This document shows, in pieces, positions 21,776 through 33,050 of a DNA stretch of 64,000 nucleotides; the stretch's first letter is position 1, and every line of letters starts with the position of its first letter. This DNA comes from Rotaria sordida. Taxonomy: Eukaryota; Rotifera; Eurotatoria; Philodinida; Philodinidae. The position numbers and the translations under genes were made by a program. The notes below the pieces were generated by a model. That model did not search any database and was not told the origin of the DNA. It was given only the letters and a program-made list of their open reading frames with translations. The stretch is taken from NCBI GenBank assembly GCA_905250125.1, contig CAJNOL010000572.1, forward strand, positions 1-64,000. The letters are read 5' to 3'.

Positions 21776-24700
21776 TCATAAAAAATCCGATTGAGTAAAT
21801 TCAAGGCAAGATGATGAGTTAATATAATTAAATGATTTCAATCGTTCATTTTCATCTGATGTACACGTTGATTTTCCAGCAGCTATCCAATCATCTTTAG
21901 CATGACCTCCTCTATCTAATTGTAAAGTTGGAAGTGATTGATGACACGATGTATCAGACATAACACGTATATTCTAAATGAAAAATAAGAATATTTTATA
22001 ATAAAAAATTGTTTTTAGTTTTCTTTGTTTACCTCTGAATTTTTATGACAAGGTTTAAATACACCTTCATCAATTTCTGACCAATTAATTCGATGACCAG
22101 CTTTAAAAAATGGATGATCACGTATTGAACCATGCGGTGAATTAGGTGAACCTAAACGTTTTTCAGGATCATTTTCAAGTAAGCCAATAACACATGAATG
22201 AGCTTCAAGACTTATATAACGAGGTAATTCTAAATATTGTGTTATTTTTATTGGTTCAGTTGTATTTTCATTATTATTTGCAAATATATCATCAAAATCG
22301 ATTTTTTCACCACATAACATTTGTACAAACATAATTCCAAGTGCCCAAAAATCCACTGCAAAACTATAACCTTTATCTGATGAATTTTTCTCTAAACATC
22401 GAACCTATAAAACATCATTTGATAACGTTCTTTTTTTTTTGTTTTTATCAATAGGAAAAGAAGTTTTACTTCAGGAGCCATGTAACTATAAGTACCACAG
22501 AAAGTATGACAAGTTTCATCAGAAGCTTTTAATATTCGTGCAAGTCCATAATCAATAAGACGTATAGAACCTGTTGAACAAACAATTGCATGTTCAAGTT
22601 TTAAATCTCTAAATAGTTTTCAAAAGAATATTTAAAACAAAAACAAAAAAAGTTTCATTTTGTTTGAAAATTACCGATAAACAATATTATTTGAATGTAA
22701 ATATTGTATAACACAAATAATTTGCGCTAAATAATATCTTATTTCATCTTCATTCATTCGTGTTGTTTGAATTTTATGACATAAAGTTCCACCTTGAACA
22801 AGTTCCATAACAAGAAATAATTTATTCTAAAAAAAACAAAAACAAAAATCATTTTGTTTTTTCTTTTTAAATAAAAAATGGATTAAAATATACTCCTTGA
22901 TGAAATGCACAATAAACTTTAATCATATAAGGATTTCCATGACTATAACGAAATAAAATGTATTTTTCAACTTCTAATTGTTGTCGTGCTTCTATATCTG
23001 TTCCATCAGCTACTTTAATAGCAAAATATTGTTCTGATAAAATATGTTGAATACAATAGACTTGAGCACAGGCACCATTACCAAGACGACCAATATATTT
23101 AAAATCATGAAATTTTGGTAAAGATATTCCTTGGGAATTTTCTATGGGAAGTTCTGGTAATGGATCAAGCCAAGATAAATCAAATGATGATGATTCTGAA
23201 TGTCGATTTTTTTCTTTTTTAATTTTTGCACCATGAAATCGTGCACCAACTATATTTGAATATTTCAAAATTGTTTCTGTTGGTGAGTCATTTGAAATTG
23301 AACATATTGGTGAAATCTTGGACTGGCAACGTTCATGAATTATAGCAGAACATTCTAAAAACAACAATAATTATTTTTAATTTTCTTTTTTTTTTGACAA
23401 TATAAAAATGTTTGCCGTTGCAGCCTCATTGGAGCTAAAATGTGATATTCATATGTGTTTTTTAGCCTCATTGTGATAATGCAAAATACCAGTGTCCGAC
23501 TCGGGTCGGGTCACGAAAAAACATACTTGACCTCAGATCAGATCGGGTCGAATCATATCGTGCTCGGGTCGGGTTGGGTCACAAAAGGTTTACGAATTCC
23601 GAACTTCACATAAAAAAAACAGCAATTTTAGGTGAGATAATCATTTCTTTATTTCGAATACCTATAGAATATGTATCAATTTACTGAGAAGATTGTCAAT
23701 GTCTGAAAAAAACTCACTTTGATTGGCCAAAAACTATCCCTCACCTCGAGTCGGGTCGGATCACGATATGCTCGGGTCGGGTTGGGCCACAAAAAAAGTG
23801 AACTGTGTCGGACACTGCAAAATACGTTAAGCGAAAAATCTTTAGCAGACTATTGTTATTTTCCAAGGATAATCGATCGTCAAAGAAGCGATCTGCCTTA
23901 TTTATTTGTGTTTCGGACAGAAATTTTTTCCTCTTGTTTTTTTTACTGGCACTTTAATTTTTATTGCCTTTTTTTTCATTTTTGTATTCTATTTTTCTTT
24001 ATTTATCATTCTTGTTATTCTAACTATTGATTTAACTGGTAAATAAGCTTGTCGTACATATCTCTTATATCTATAGTAAGTCTCAGTGAAAATATTATAT
24101 ATCTCAATAAACTCAGAAATACAGACACTGATTATTTTCTAAAGTTATAACTTGATCAGTTAATGCTTTAATGTTAATCATAAGACGACTGTAATAAATC
24201 AAAATAATCGTTACCCATCATCTTTGACATCTTGAATATAAATTTTTATCTGTACAATAATCAAAAACTACATATTTAGGACTATTCGAATTTCGAGGAA
24301 AGACTTGAAATATTCTTGAATTCTCTAGAACAGTCTAAATCTTGTTATTAATGCCGTTCGAAGCCTTTTTTCATCACTAAGGATCTCTGGGAAAGGAGTC
24401 CAACGCCTATTATCCTCAGTGGCTATGGACACATACTCAATAGTCGTTAGCCTTCGCTATCCGTCTCCCCTTTGTCAAGAAAACGTAGCCAATGGTCGTT
24501 GAAATTTCACATCCGTCCGATTACTGTGAAAAGAAGTTCCACATTAGTATTTCTATTAAAGATTATTTTTTTAATTTAATTTAAGATGATAAATATATAA
24601 TCATTCTCATTGATATATTTTGTTATAAATATGAATTATTAGTTAAAGTATAATACTGAAAAAATTATTCTTTGTTTTATCTTACGTGTACATTTGAGAG

Positions 24701-27145
24701 CATTTCGATATATTTGTGTACCACAATGTTTACAATTACCACAATTTCGAGAAACTAAAGCTCGAACAAATGCTATTTCATATTCTTTGAATGTATGCGG
24801 ATGATTAATGCTTAAGCAAGAATTCACCTAAAAAATAAACTTTTTTATTTTTCAGTTAGTTTCAATCAAAAATTTCAGAGAATACTAATGTCTTGGCTAG
24901 AATAGATTAGAGGTAAAATATATCTTCCAAATATCCAAGATACTTCAGAGTTATAATCAATTTATTTGATTCTAGCAATGAATGCTTGAATCGAACATCA
25001 ATTTAATGTTGTAGAACTTATATTCACTGACAGAAGAACTTTTTTAGATTCAAAACAATTGAATAGTGAATTTTGTAATCATGCTATTGCAAAAATTGAT
25101 TGTCAGATGTAAATCTTCTTACCTGACTTTATAAATATCACTTATTCTCTACGTTTTCGTTGCATACTTTGTTGTACTTCTTTATAATATGTCTCGTCTT
25201 ATGTTGTTTTAGTTATCATGATAAAATTTTTTCAATAATGTGAAACAGAATTGATATAATCAAAGATATTACATTATAATGAGCCTCGTTTTGTCTGCTA
25301 GTAGCTATGGAGTACACTTAGGACTGGGTCACAGAAAAACTCGATTTTTGAATTTTCCTTTGGTTGTTTTTTTGAAAAAGCTTTTTCGATAAATTCTTAA
25401 ATTTGGTGTCAAAAAAATCGAAGATCTAAATATTTTTGTATTTCAATAAAACAGAAACTCAAAAGTCAGGCTCTATTACGATCTAGCCATAACCAGCTGA
25501 TGAGTAATAGAAAAAAATTTATCATTTTATATTGAGTCTTTATTGAGAAAAGTTTGTCCGCGTAAACAATATACGCTAAAAAACTGATTTTGAGAAAAAA
25601 AAAAGTAATATTTGTGATTTAGTAAATGCATCTATTCGACAATAAGTCTGATTATGTTACTTAAGACTTTCGCACTATTTGTCAGGCTTTATTAGATGGC
25701 GTATATGCGGATGTATCATATTGCTCTGATAAATACATATCATGTCAAAATTATAGTGATAGTTCCTTATACGTGGATGAGGATGAGGTCTCTGTTTTAC
25801 TCACACCTCAAATGTACGCAATCAATTCAACGTTGTCAAAACCTATATGAAGTTAACTCATCAGAAAAAAAGAACCTAACCATCTTCATTTGATACAAGA
25901 GATTGTGTTAACTTAAAGTTCATGACAAGGACTAGCAGAATATGTATAAATCTTGGAATAGAGTTTTTCTCGAAAAACCGACTTTTCTGAGGGGAGGGAG
26001 GAGAAGGGAAATGTTTAATCGAAGATTTTCATCTAATCCTATGGGCTCCTTATTTTAGATTAATAGAAATATATTTATTTGATTTTATTTTTATATAAAA
26101 AGAAGAAATAAATAATACGTACTGAACCTAATGACTTTTGACATTGAAATCGAATATTAGGATGACATTTTTTATGCGTTGCAAGAGAACATTGTAAACA
26201 TTCAAAACCCTGATGATGGTAACCCCTAGAAAAATAAAAAAAAAAAGGAAAACCGATTATAAAAAACTAAAAGAAAAAAAGAATACCCAATAAGTTCATC
26301 ACATACAGCACAACGAACTGGTTGATTAAACTGTTTTAATTCCATTAAATGACCTTGAGTTTGTTGTCGACTTAATTTCTTTTTATGACGATCAAGTTTT
26401 TTTGGAACAGCAGCTAATCAAAAAAAAAAGAAAATTAATACAAAGCAAAAAAAATAACTTAAAAATTTTCAGCCTACAAGAAGAAATTAAAGGCTTTAAA
26501 TTTCCAATCAATTGAAGACTAAATTGAAGATCATATTCTTCTTTAAGAGTCATCTAAAATAAAGCCAAAAAAAAAAGCAAGAAATTTTTTTTTAGAATCA
26601 AAAAATAAATCTTACACTACAAGGTAATTCTGATTGAACTTTTTCGTTACGTTTAGTATTATTCATAATATCTAATAAAGAATCAAACCATAAAACAATG
26701 TCTGCTATAATTTTTGATGTTGGTGTTAAACAAATAATTTGACAATAACTTCCATCATTTTTATTCCAATCGAATATTTCATTTACAGAAATAACAATTG
26801 GTGTTTTTACCAAACTTGGTTCAAGTTTGATTGTATCACCTATTTATATAAAGAATTTTATTAAATACTTCAAATGAAAAAAAATTTTTTTTTTGTTTTT
26901 TTCGAATACACAATTCTAACTTTTAAAAATTCCAATTAAAAGAAAAAGAATAGTTTCATTTCTTTCTTTAAAATAATTCCAAATCTATTCTAATTTATAA
27001 TATTATCAATAGTATCAAGTAATTTTTTACCATATTGTGTTGGTGATTCTACAAATTTTTTAATGTAAAATAATGTATTATCCAAATTTTTTTTAGCAGA
27101 ATCTTTCAATGAGATAATTCTAAATTGTAATACGCTGTTTTCCAT
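21776..27145 (-). CDS. Divergent PKC-class Ser/Thr kinase, C1-C1-kinase
   Basis: A multi-exon gene. The N-terminal part is unrecognised. C1A is complete (H-12-C-2-C-13-C-2-C-4-H-2-C-7-C, from HLMELKQFNQPVRCAVC to FQC, 26120-26400). C1B runs across 24685-24827 and 23300-23353 (CKHC, LKCTQCSAIIHERC) with a long first loop. The kinase domain spans 22015-23120: glycine loop GRLGNGACAQVY, FAIKV lysine, DYG, activation-loop TFCGT and APE. The C-terminal tail (NERLKSFNYIN) resembles that of atypical PKC, as do the GxGxxA loop and DYG. The catalytic loop reads YRDLKLEH where an Asn is expected, so metal binding may be impaired. C1 domains imply diacylglycerol or membrane control. The 5' end is uncertain: the ATG at 27145 directly follows an acceptor-like TTTCAG, and 27225-27443 may hold an upstream exon. 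Confidence 0.75.
23490..23817 (-). mobile_element. hAT-type MITE, copy 2, in kinase-gene intron
   Basis: The 328-bp element has inverted ends CAGTGTCCGACTCGGGTC and a terminal GTGTCGGACACTG. It is flanked by a perfect 8-bp duplication, CAAAATAC (23482-23489 and 23818-23825). Its interior is the reverse complement of copy 1 (for example 'gagataatcatttctttatt' and 'ggccaaaaactatccctcac'), so it is the same family in opposite orientation. It lies in the intron between the C1B and kinase exons. Confidence 0.92.
24284..24510 (+). repeat. Interspersed repeat R1, copy b, in kinase-gene intron
   Basis: Contains tagaacagtctaa, gttcgaagcc and tctgggaaaggagtcc in the same order as copy a (15915-16125, opposite strand). 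One 10-bp insertion lies just before tagaacagtc. It lies within the 1.3-kb intron that also holds the hAT-type MITE. Confidence 0.6.
24840..26110. other. Long intron between the two C1 exons
   Basis: About 1.3 kb separates the C1A exon from the C1B exon. No gene, terminal repeat or transposase similarity was recognised. A less AT-rich stretch at 25990-26030 (ggggagggaggag) is unexplained. Confidence 0.45.
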
Positions 27146-30074
27146 CTGAAATATATGCAAATATTCAAAAAAAAAACAAATGGACTTCAATAAAAACAAA
27201 AAAAAATACATAGAGAATTTTCTTTTATTCTAGATTATATGATTTTTTTTTTGAGAATTCATTGTCTTGTTGATAATTATGTCCATCCATTTCATAAAGC
27301 CAACTTTGATCAATAACATTAATTGACATTCTTAAAAATCTATTATTTTCTGATATTCGTTTTTCTTGATTGATTAACCAAGTATTCTTTTCATTTTGAA
27401 GCTCAGACAAACTTCTTATGTCAGAAAAGAAAAAATAATTCATGTCTAAAGTTCAACGTGAAAATAATCTGAACTTATCGATTAAGAAAAAAACCAGCTT
27501 GAAGAGGATTGTAGACCATTTGAAATTTCTTCGAGTTCAGGTAAGATTCTGTAGTCTTTTGATTCGAAAGATTCTTGTCAATATAAATATAAATATCTGT
27601 ACATAGATTACCCATGTGTGCATGACAGTATAAATATATTTTATAGAAAAGATACATTTGTTAACCAATTAGTGAGCCAAATAATAGTCGTGATTTCATT
27701 GATTCAACAAACAACACCGTGAAAATAGAGATCTTGACGATAGATCAATCATTATTGATTTCTGGCGATGAATATGAAGTCTAGGATATCCCTAAAATAT
27801 AGGATATACCCATCTAAATAGGAAAGAGTCAATGGTTTTAGTCTAAGAACCAATGATAACAATGTGCTACTACTATATTTCGTGTGCAATTATATTGACG
27901 CACTAAAAATGCTGGTGAATCTGAATGGCCTCAGATAAATATGAGTGACACAATGGTCACCATTGATTTCATTTTAATGCTAATGTTTCGAAGTTATTCG
28001 TTTCCTGTTTGATTCCACTCTGTTAGCATTTACTGGGAACCATCTGGAGGAAAGGAGAAAAGTTACTGTCATTGGGCAATGACGTTACTGGATAACTATT
28101 AACAGAAAAGTCGCCAGTTACTAAGTAAAAGAAATCTTACTCGTTATCTAATATTGATAATAAAGAAGTTGTTTGATTATCATGAATATTGGTACAGTAA
28201 CTCTTGATAATCATAACTTCGATTTACTCAGTCAATGAATACTTGTTTTGAGAAAGTAAGGTATTTTGTATAAAGTTTGACCAAAAGTTTTCGGAGTCGA
28301 GAAATTGAATGTGATCGTCAGCTTTTAAAAATTTTCGATTTTGATTTTTCACTCAGGGGAAAGACTTATTCTAAGAAAATAACAATTGTTTATAAATTTT
28401 TCTGATCGAATAATTTATTTTAAAAATATTGAGAAAGCATCTATATATTCGAATCGCTGAAAGTCATCTGTCCTTAGTCAAGTTTTATAATAATAATAAA
28501 ATCGTTACTATCTCAAAATAATTCCCTAGTAAGTGGAAAAATATATCTTTAGTCAAACTTGATAGAATATTAGTTGTTTCTCACTTGTTAAAGATACAAG
28601 AATAATATCTATGACATTCATTTCGTTTATACCATTCTCTAGTCTAATATTTACAAAAGATAAATCATTCATAATTTTGCTACTCTGATTACTCAATATG
28701 TTACGTAGTTATCAGACAACATATTTGATTTGCTTAATAATTATGTTTTTGAAAATACAAAAACGAAATAGGATTAATAATTTTTGTACTACTCACTGAA
28801 CAAGTAATTCTTCACAGATAACTGATTTCAAAATATTTTTTTTCTAATGTTTACATGTCAAGTTTAATTGTAATTATAATATATCCAGTTCCAGCTTTTT
28901 TTTTTGCTTTAATAACAACAAAATCACAAATCCAGAAAATAAATTGAGATATACAAATGTATTTAGCTCAGTATTTGGTGACTTTTGGTTTGCATAATAT
29001 CATGTAAAATCTCGAATGTTATTCGTTTCAATAATTAAACAATGTACAAAGTATTTTCTCTTCAGATAAATATATCGCCAAATATCGTCTTTCTTCTAAG
29101 TCTCATTTGTTGAACGGCCATTTTCAATCAAGATCTTTGCTTAAAAATTTATATTTGGAAACGAGTTCACATAATTTTTCATAATCATCACTATAATATT
29201 AGAATGCATTACCATGCGTTTCCATATACAATATAAACTTTGTTTTTAAATACAGTGATCGATAATCTATAATATTTTTGTTGGTATATTCTTGTTTGGC
29301 TTGTCGATAGAGTCAACAGTAACAATTGCAGTGACTATCGATAAAGTTGAAATGACAGTACAATAAATCAAATAATTATTTTACTTTGTTTATATTTAAG
29401 AAAAAAAAATAGTCGTAATAGCTTACTCATCGGTAGGTAGATAGATGAATATTTTAGTTATTTTATATTATTTATCTGATCAAAAAATGAATATAAGCTT
29501 TTTTTTTTGTTTTGATTAATCGAATGTTTTAATTTTATATTCTTCAAATTGAATAAAACTTAAATCTTATTATCTACTTTACTAAGTATTGCATTTAATT
29601 TTGACTAACTGTAAGAAACATTATATAAACATATTTTGTTAATGAAAAAACAAAAATTATATTCACCTTTTGATTAGATAGATGATATACAGCACCTGTA
29701 ATATTTTCGTATGCATCAATAAATAAATAAGTTATTATTTCTATTTTTCGTATGAATCAGTAAGTGGTTTTTTTTTCGCCTTTATTTATTAAAATATTAT
29801 TTCATTTCTTTTCGATCAGATTATTTACCTATACTCTTTATAAATAATATTATGCGAAAAAGATTCTTTTTACTTGTTGTTTCTTTTTTCTTTTTCTAGG
29901 TAATACGTGCGTATACAGATTAAGAGAGTTGGATATGTCATTATCAACTATTTTTTTATGATTTAACCTAAAGTCTATTTTCAAGAAGGTAATCTTAGTA
30001 ATACAATTGAGAAACTCGTATTTTTAAAACCAAGACAAATACTTTTAGTTAATATTCTGGATCTTTGATTGAAG
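27146..30074. other. Mostly empty region upstream of the kinase gene
   Basis: The first 300 bp may contain a 5' exon of the kinase gene (minus frame 27225-27443, charged and Asn/Gln-rich). It ends in a stop without a usable donor, so it is not included. The rest is very AT-rich with no coherent exon chain, RNA gene or element that I can name. Confidence 0.45.
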
Positions 30075-30367
30075 TAGTGGCGGCACCAGACTAGTAGCGC
30101 CCCTCTTGTTTTGGGGGGGAGGGCAGTGGAAGGTGGCGCCATCTCTACGTATGTCGTGTTCTCCAGGATGCAAATCAATAGTAGAGCCGCTAATAGCAGA
30201 ACTAGAACACAAGCTTCTCTCTTCTTCTATTAAGGACAGAAGAATGTCCTACTACTATATTGACACTGTGTATTCTTGATTACAAGGCACAAGTATTGGG
30301 AGCGCCACCTTCTACTGCCCCCCCCCCAAAAAACAAGAGGGGCGCTAGTAGTCTGGCGCCGCCACTA
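30075..30367. mobile_element. hAT-like MITE with long inverted ends
   Basis: The 293-bp element has ends TAGTGGCGGCACCAGACTAG and, inverted, TAGTGGCGGCGCCAGACTAC. The arms continue as AGCGCCCCTCTTGTTTT, a G/C run of 7-10, then CAGT.GAAGGTGGCGC, about 65 bp in all. A perfect 8-bp duplication, GATTGAAG, flanks it (30067-30074 and 30368-30375). The ends and duplication size place it in the hAT superfamily; it has no transposase. It is strikingly GC-rich for this genome. Confidence 0.92.
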
Positions 30368-32289
30368 GATTGAAGTCGAGTCATATAAGATATTTTTGCT
30401 TAATTTTTATAATTACAAATATAATCGATTTGATTTTGAAATAAATCAAATAAAATCATATACGTATGAGATATGAATTATATAAAAATACTAAACTGAA
30501 TCGCTTTTAAGCACTACTAGATATATGTATGTATATTCGAAAGCTATAATATATATATCCGAAAGAAATAGCTTTTCATTGTATTTAATTAAATACGATG
30601 GATTTTTTTCTGTTAGAGGATTCTCTAAAATTTGAAAGTTACAAGTTAGAATTGTTAGGAAGATATTCATTTCAAAAATTATTCATGAAGATATTATTAA
30701 TAAATGATTATGACTGGATTATATTCTTATAAATTTAATCTTCTTACTAGTTTATCTCCCTATGTGAGAAAAAGAAAAGATGATCTAACAAGAAATTTAA
30801 TTAACATTGATCAACTGATTTATCAAGAAATTTTGTATTTGTCCTTTATTCGCTCTTTTTCCATAAAAAACACACACACACACACTAAAGTCTCTATCGA
30901 CATTTGTATCATTTCTTTTAATGATCTTAGCTAATGAGAGTACATTACCAAATGTTACTCATCATTTGAGTTCATCTTTTTTTTTTGATCAATATTGTAG
31001 ACTATTGTATGAAAAACGTCAAAAAGTTCATGTCCGTATGTCTTGATTCAGACATATGAACGATTTTACTTTCTGGATATTTATTGAAGCATGAAGGAAT
31101 GGAGTCTTTTATTTTTGTTATAACTCGTCGGATAAAACTCTTCAAGGACTTAACATTTTTTAAGTGTCTTAGTGTCCTGAAATTTTTATAAATTTAGTTG
31201 ATATAACTCAGAAGAAATTAAAGTAGAAGTTACTCACTTCTTTTTTTTGATGTAATGTTGTATAGAGAACGAAAACATTTAGTGACATGTATAACAAAAA
31301 TTTTTTGCTATTGACAATCTATTTTCGATTCACGTGTCTCTCTCTCTCTCTCTCTTATTTTTTTTATTATTTACTTTCTACGCATCATGTGACATGTAGT
31401 TTAGACCTTATTACCATATTAGAGAAAAAAAGAACTAAAGTAGGTAGTTGAGTCTAGTATTATTATTAGTTTTTATTTATTATCATTGTTGATTAAAATG
31501 GTTAATCTGCGGAACTTTTATTATCACCAATCAATTGCGTTAGAAAGAAAATTTTCTATCATTTCTCTTCAGTTGTCTTGATGTAATTATTCACAGTTCA
31601 TGAATACTTACAATATAACTGAAATTTTCGATATTACATCAGAGTTTCAACAGGTAAAAGACAAAAATAAAAATGTATCTATAACGACTTTATTGTAAAC
31701 TTAACAAAGTAAGCAAAAATATAGATTTGCTGGATGATATTTATATGTGGAAGCTAGAAGAATAGAAATTGAAACGGATTTTCAAGTGTTTGAGTCTCTA
31801 GTGATTATTCAATTATCAATATCTTTAGTAGTGGTATTCTAGTGTATTCGATTATGCTGTTTATAATTTTGCAATACTAAAAATGAAAGTTAACTTCATC
31901 GAGTACACACCAAGACGATTATTGATTGTGGCATTGAAAGAAAAGCTAGTTTAGACTGTTGAATACTTGAGTTTCTCAACTATGGATTTATACATAATTC
32001 TGCAAAAGTTTATCTTCGACTCATTTACATAACTTAGAGTTAGGTTTTTATTTCGGTTATAATTTGAATTGAGATCAAATTTATCTTTAACTTTTCAATT
32101 TTTGTTACAAGAAAGAATCAGGTTTTTCTTTTTGAATTTATATTATATTTTATCTTATATTTTTTTTGATCATTGATGAAGTTTTAAACAAAAAAAATTC
32201 TAAATATAAATCGGAATACATCACTACCAAGGCATTTTGTTTAATCTTTCGCATTAATTTATATAGAAAAAGAAAAAAAAAATAATCTA
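30368..32289. other. Intergenic, no gene recognised
   Basis: AT-rich DNA with a CA microsatellite (about 30871-30886) and a TC microsatellite (about 31338-31356). Open frames are short and featureless. Confidence 0.5.
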
Positions 32290-32361
32290 CTCCGCGGCGG
32301 GGAATCGAACCCCGGTTTCCCGCGTGACAGGCGGGGATACTAACCACTATACTACCGCGGA
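32290..32361 (-). tRNA. tRNA-Asp (anticodon GTC)
   Basis: The 72-nt minus-strand sequence folds as a canonical cloverleaf. The acceptor stem is TCCGCGG paired with CCGCGGA plus discriminator G. The D arm contains TAGTATAGTGG (A box). The anticodon loop CCTGTCACG sits on a CCCGC/GCGGG stem. The T arm is CCGGGGTTCGATTCCCCG (B box GGTTCGATTCC). It has no intron. The downstream T-run on the minus strand (plus-strand A-run at 32272-32282) serves as pol III terminator. A 65-codon open frame overlapping it is spurious. Confidence 0.97.
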
Positions 32362-32655
32362 CATTTTCTTTTTCATGAAATGAACTTCACAATACAAACT
32401 TCACTTATCAATAAAATAATATTTCAATATTCAAGCAAAACCAATGAATGATTATGAGAGATATGTTTATACTTTTCTTTTCAAAGTTATTATAGATCAA
32501 TTTCAGATATTGAAATATTTCAATGAAAAAATATTATCGTTTATAATTATGCAAATAAAACAATAAAAATTAAAAAATAAAAAGCTTGAAGAAATAATCA
32601 TTTATGTGACAATTACCTATTTCTTTTTGTACATTATTATATAAATAGAGAGGGA

Positions 32656-32960
32656 CTACCGGGACTTATTTTTTCGGGGTTTATTTTTTTTCTAGGCGAC
32701 TTATTTCTTTATTGAGGATTTATTGTGATTTATTAATATTGATGCTATTCCAGTATACTCACATCAACACCCGCACCATCACCCAAACCTACATCTCACT
32801 CACACCTACATCTCACCCATACCCACACCTACACCGTCACTCTCACCCACACTCCCACCCATATTGTGTATGTGGTGAGAAACTGTATGGGATTTATCTC
32901 AAGGTGCTTACGGACTTATTGAAAAATCCCAATAAATCCCGAACAAATAAGTCCCGGTAG
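32656..32960. mobile_element. MITE with CTACCGGGACTTATT ends
   Basis: The ends are inverted repeats: CTACCGGGACTTATTTTTTC on the left and CTACCGGGACTTATTTGTTC on the minus strand at the right. Both are followed by GGGatTTTATT-like sequence. Length is 305 bp. No clear target duplication was found, so the superfamily is open. The core is filled by a telomere-like hexamer tract (32757-32862). Confidence 0.8.
32757..32862. repeat. Degenerate ACCCAC hexamer tract (telomere-like)
   Basis: About 18 hexamers in near-perfect phase (ACTCAC, ATCAAC, ACCCGC, ACCATC, ACCCAA, ACCTAC ... ACCCAT, ACCCAC, ACCTAC, ACCGTC, ACTCTC, ACCCAC, ACTCCC, ACCCAT). The consensus ACCCAC is a rotation of the complement of TGTGGG. 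The strand bias is extreme: almost no G on the plus strand. The 82-codon frame through it is a by-product of the repeat. Confidence 0.75.
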
Positions 32961-33050
32961 CTGCTGGAAAATATTCAATTGATCTAAGATGAGTAATTAT
33001 TATTATTCAAATGAAGATATTTATTATTCTTATAACAATAAAATTAAATA

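Noticed and set aside
27225..27443. Candidate 5' exon of the PKC-like gene
   Set aside because: The frame ends in TAA with no GT donor in the right phase before it, so it could not be joined to the exon starting at 27145.
32150..32347. 65-codon frame beginning near the tRNA
   Set aside because: Its first third is the antisense-frame reading of the tRNA-Asp gene.
32712..32960. 82-codon frame rich in His, Thr and Pro
   Set aside because: It is a translation of the telomere-like hexamer tract within a MITE.
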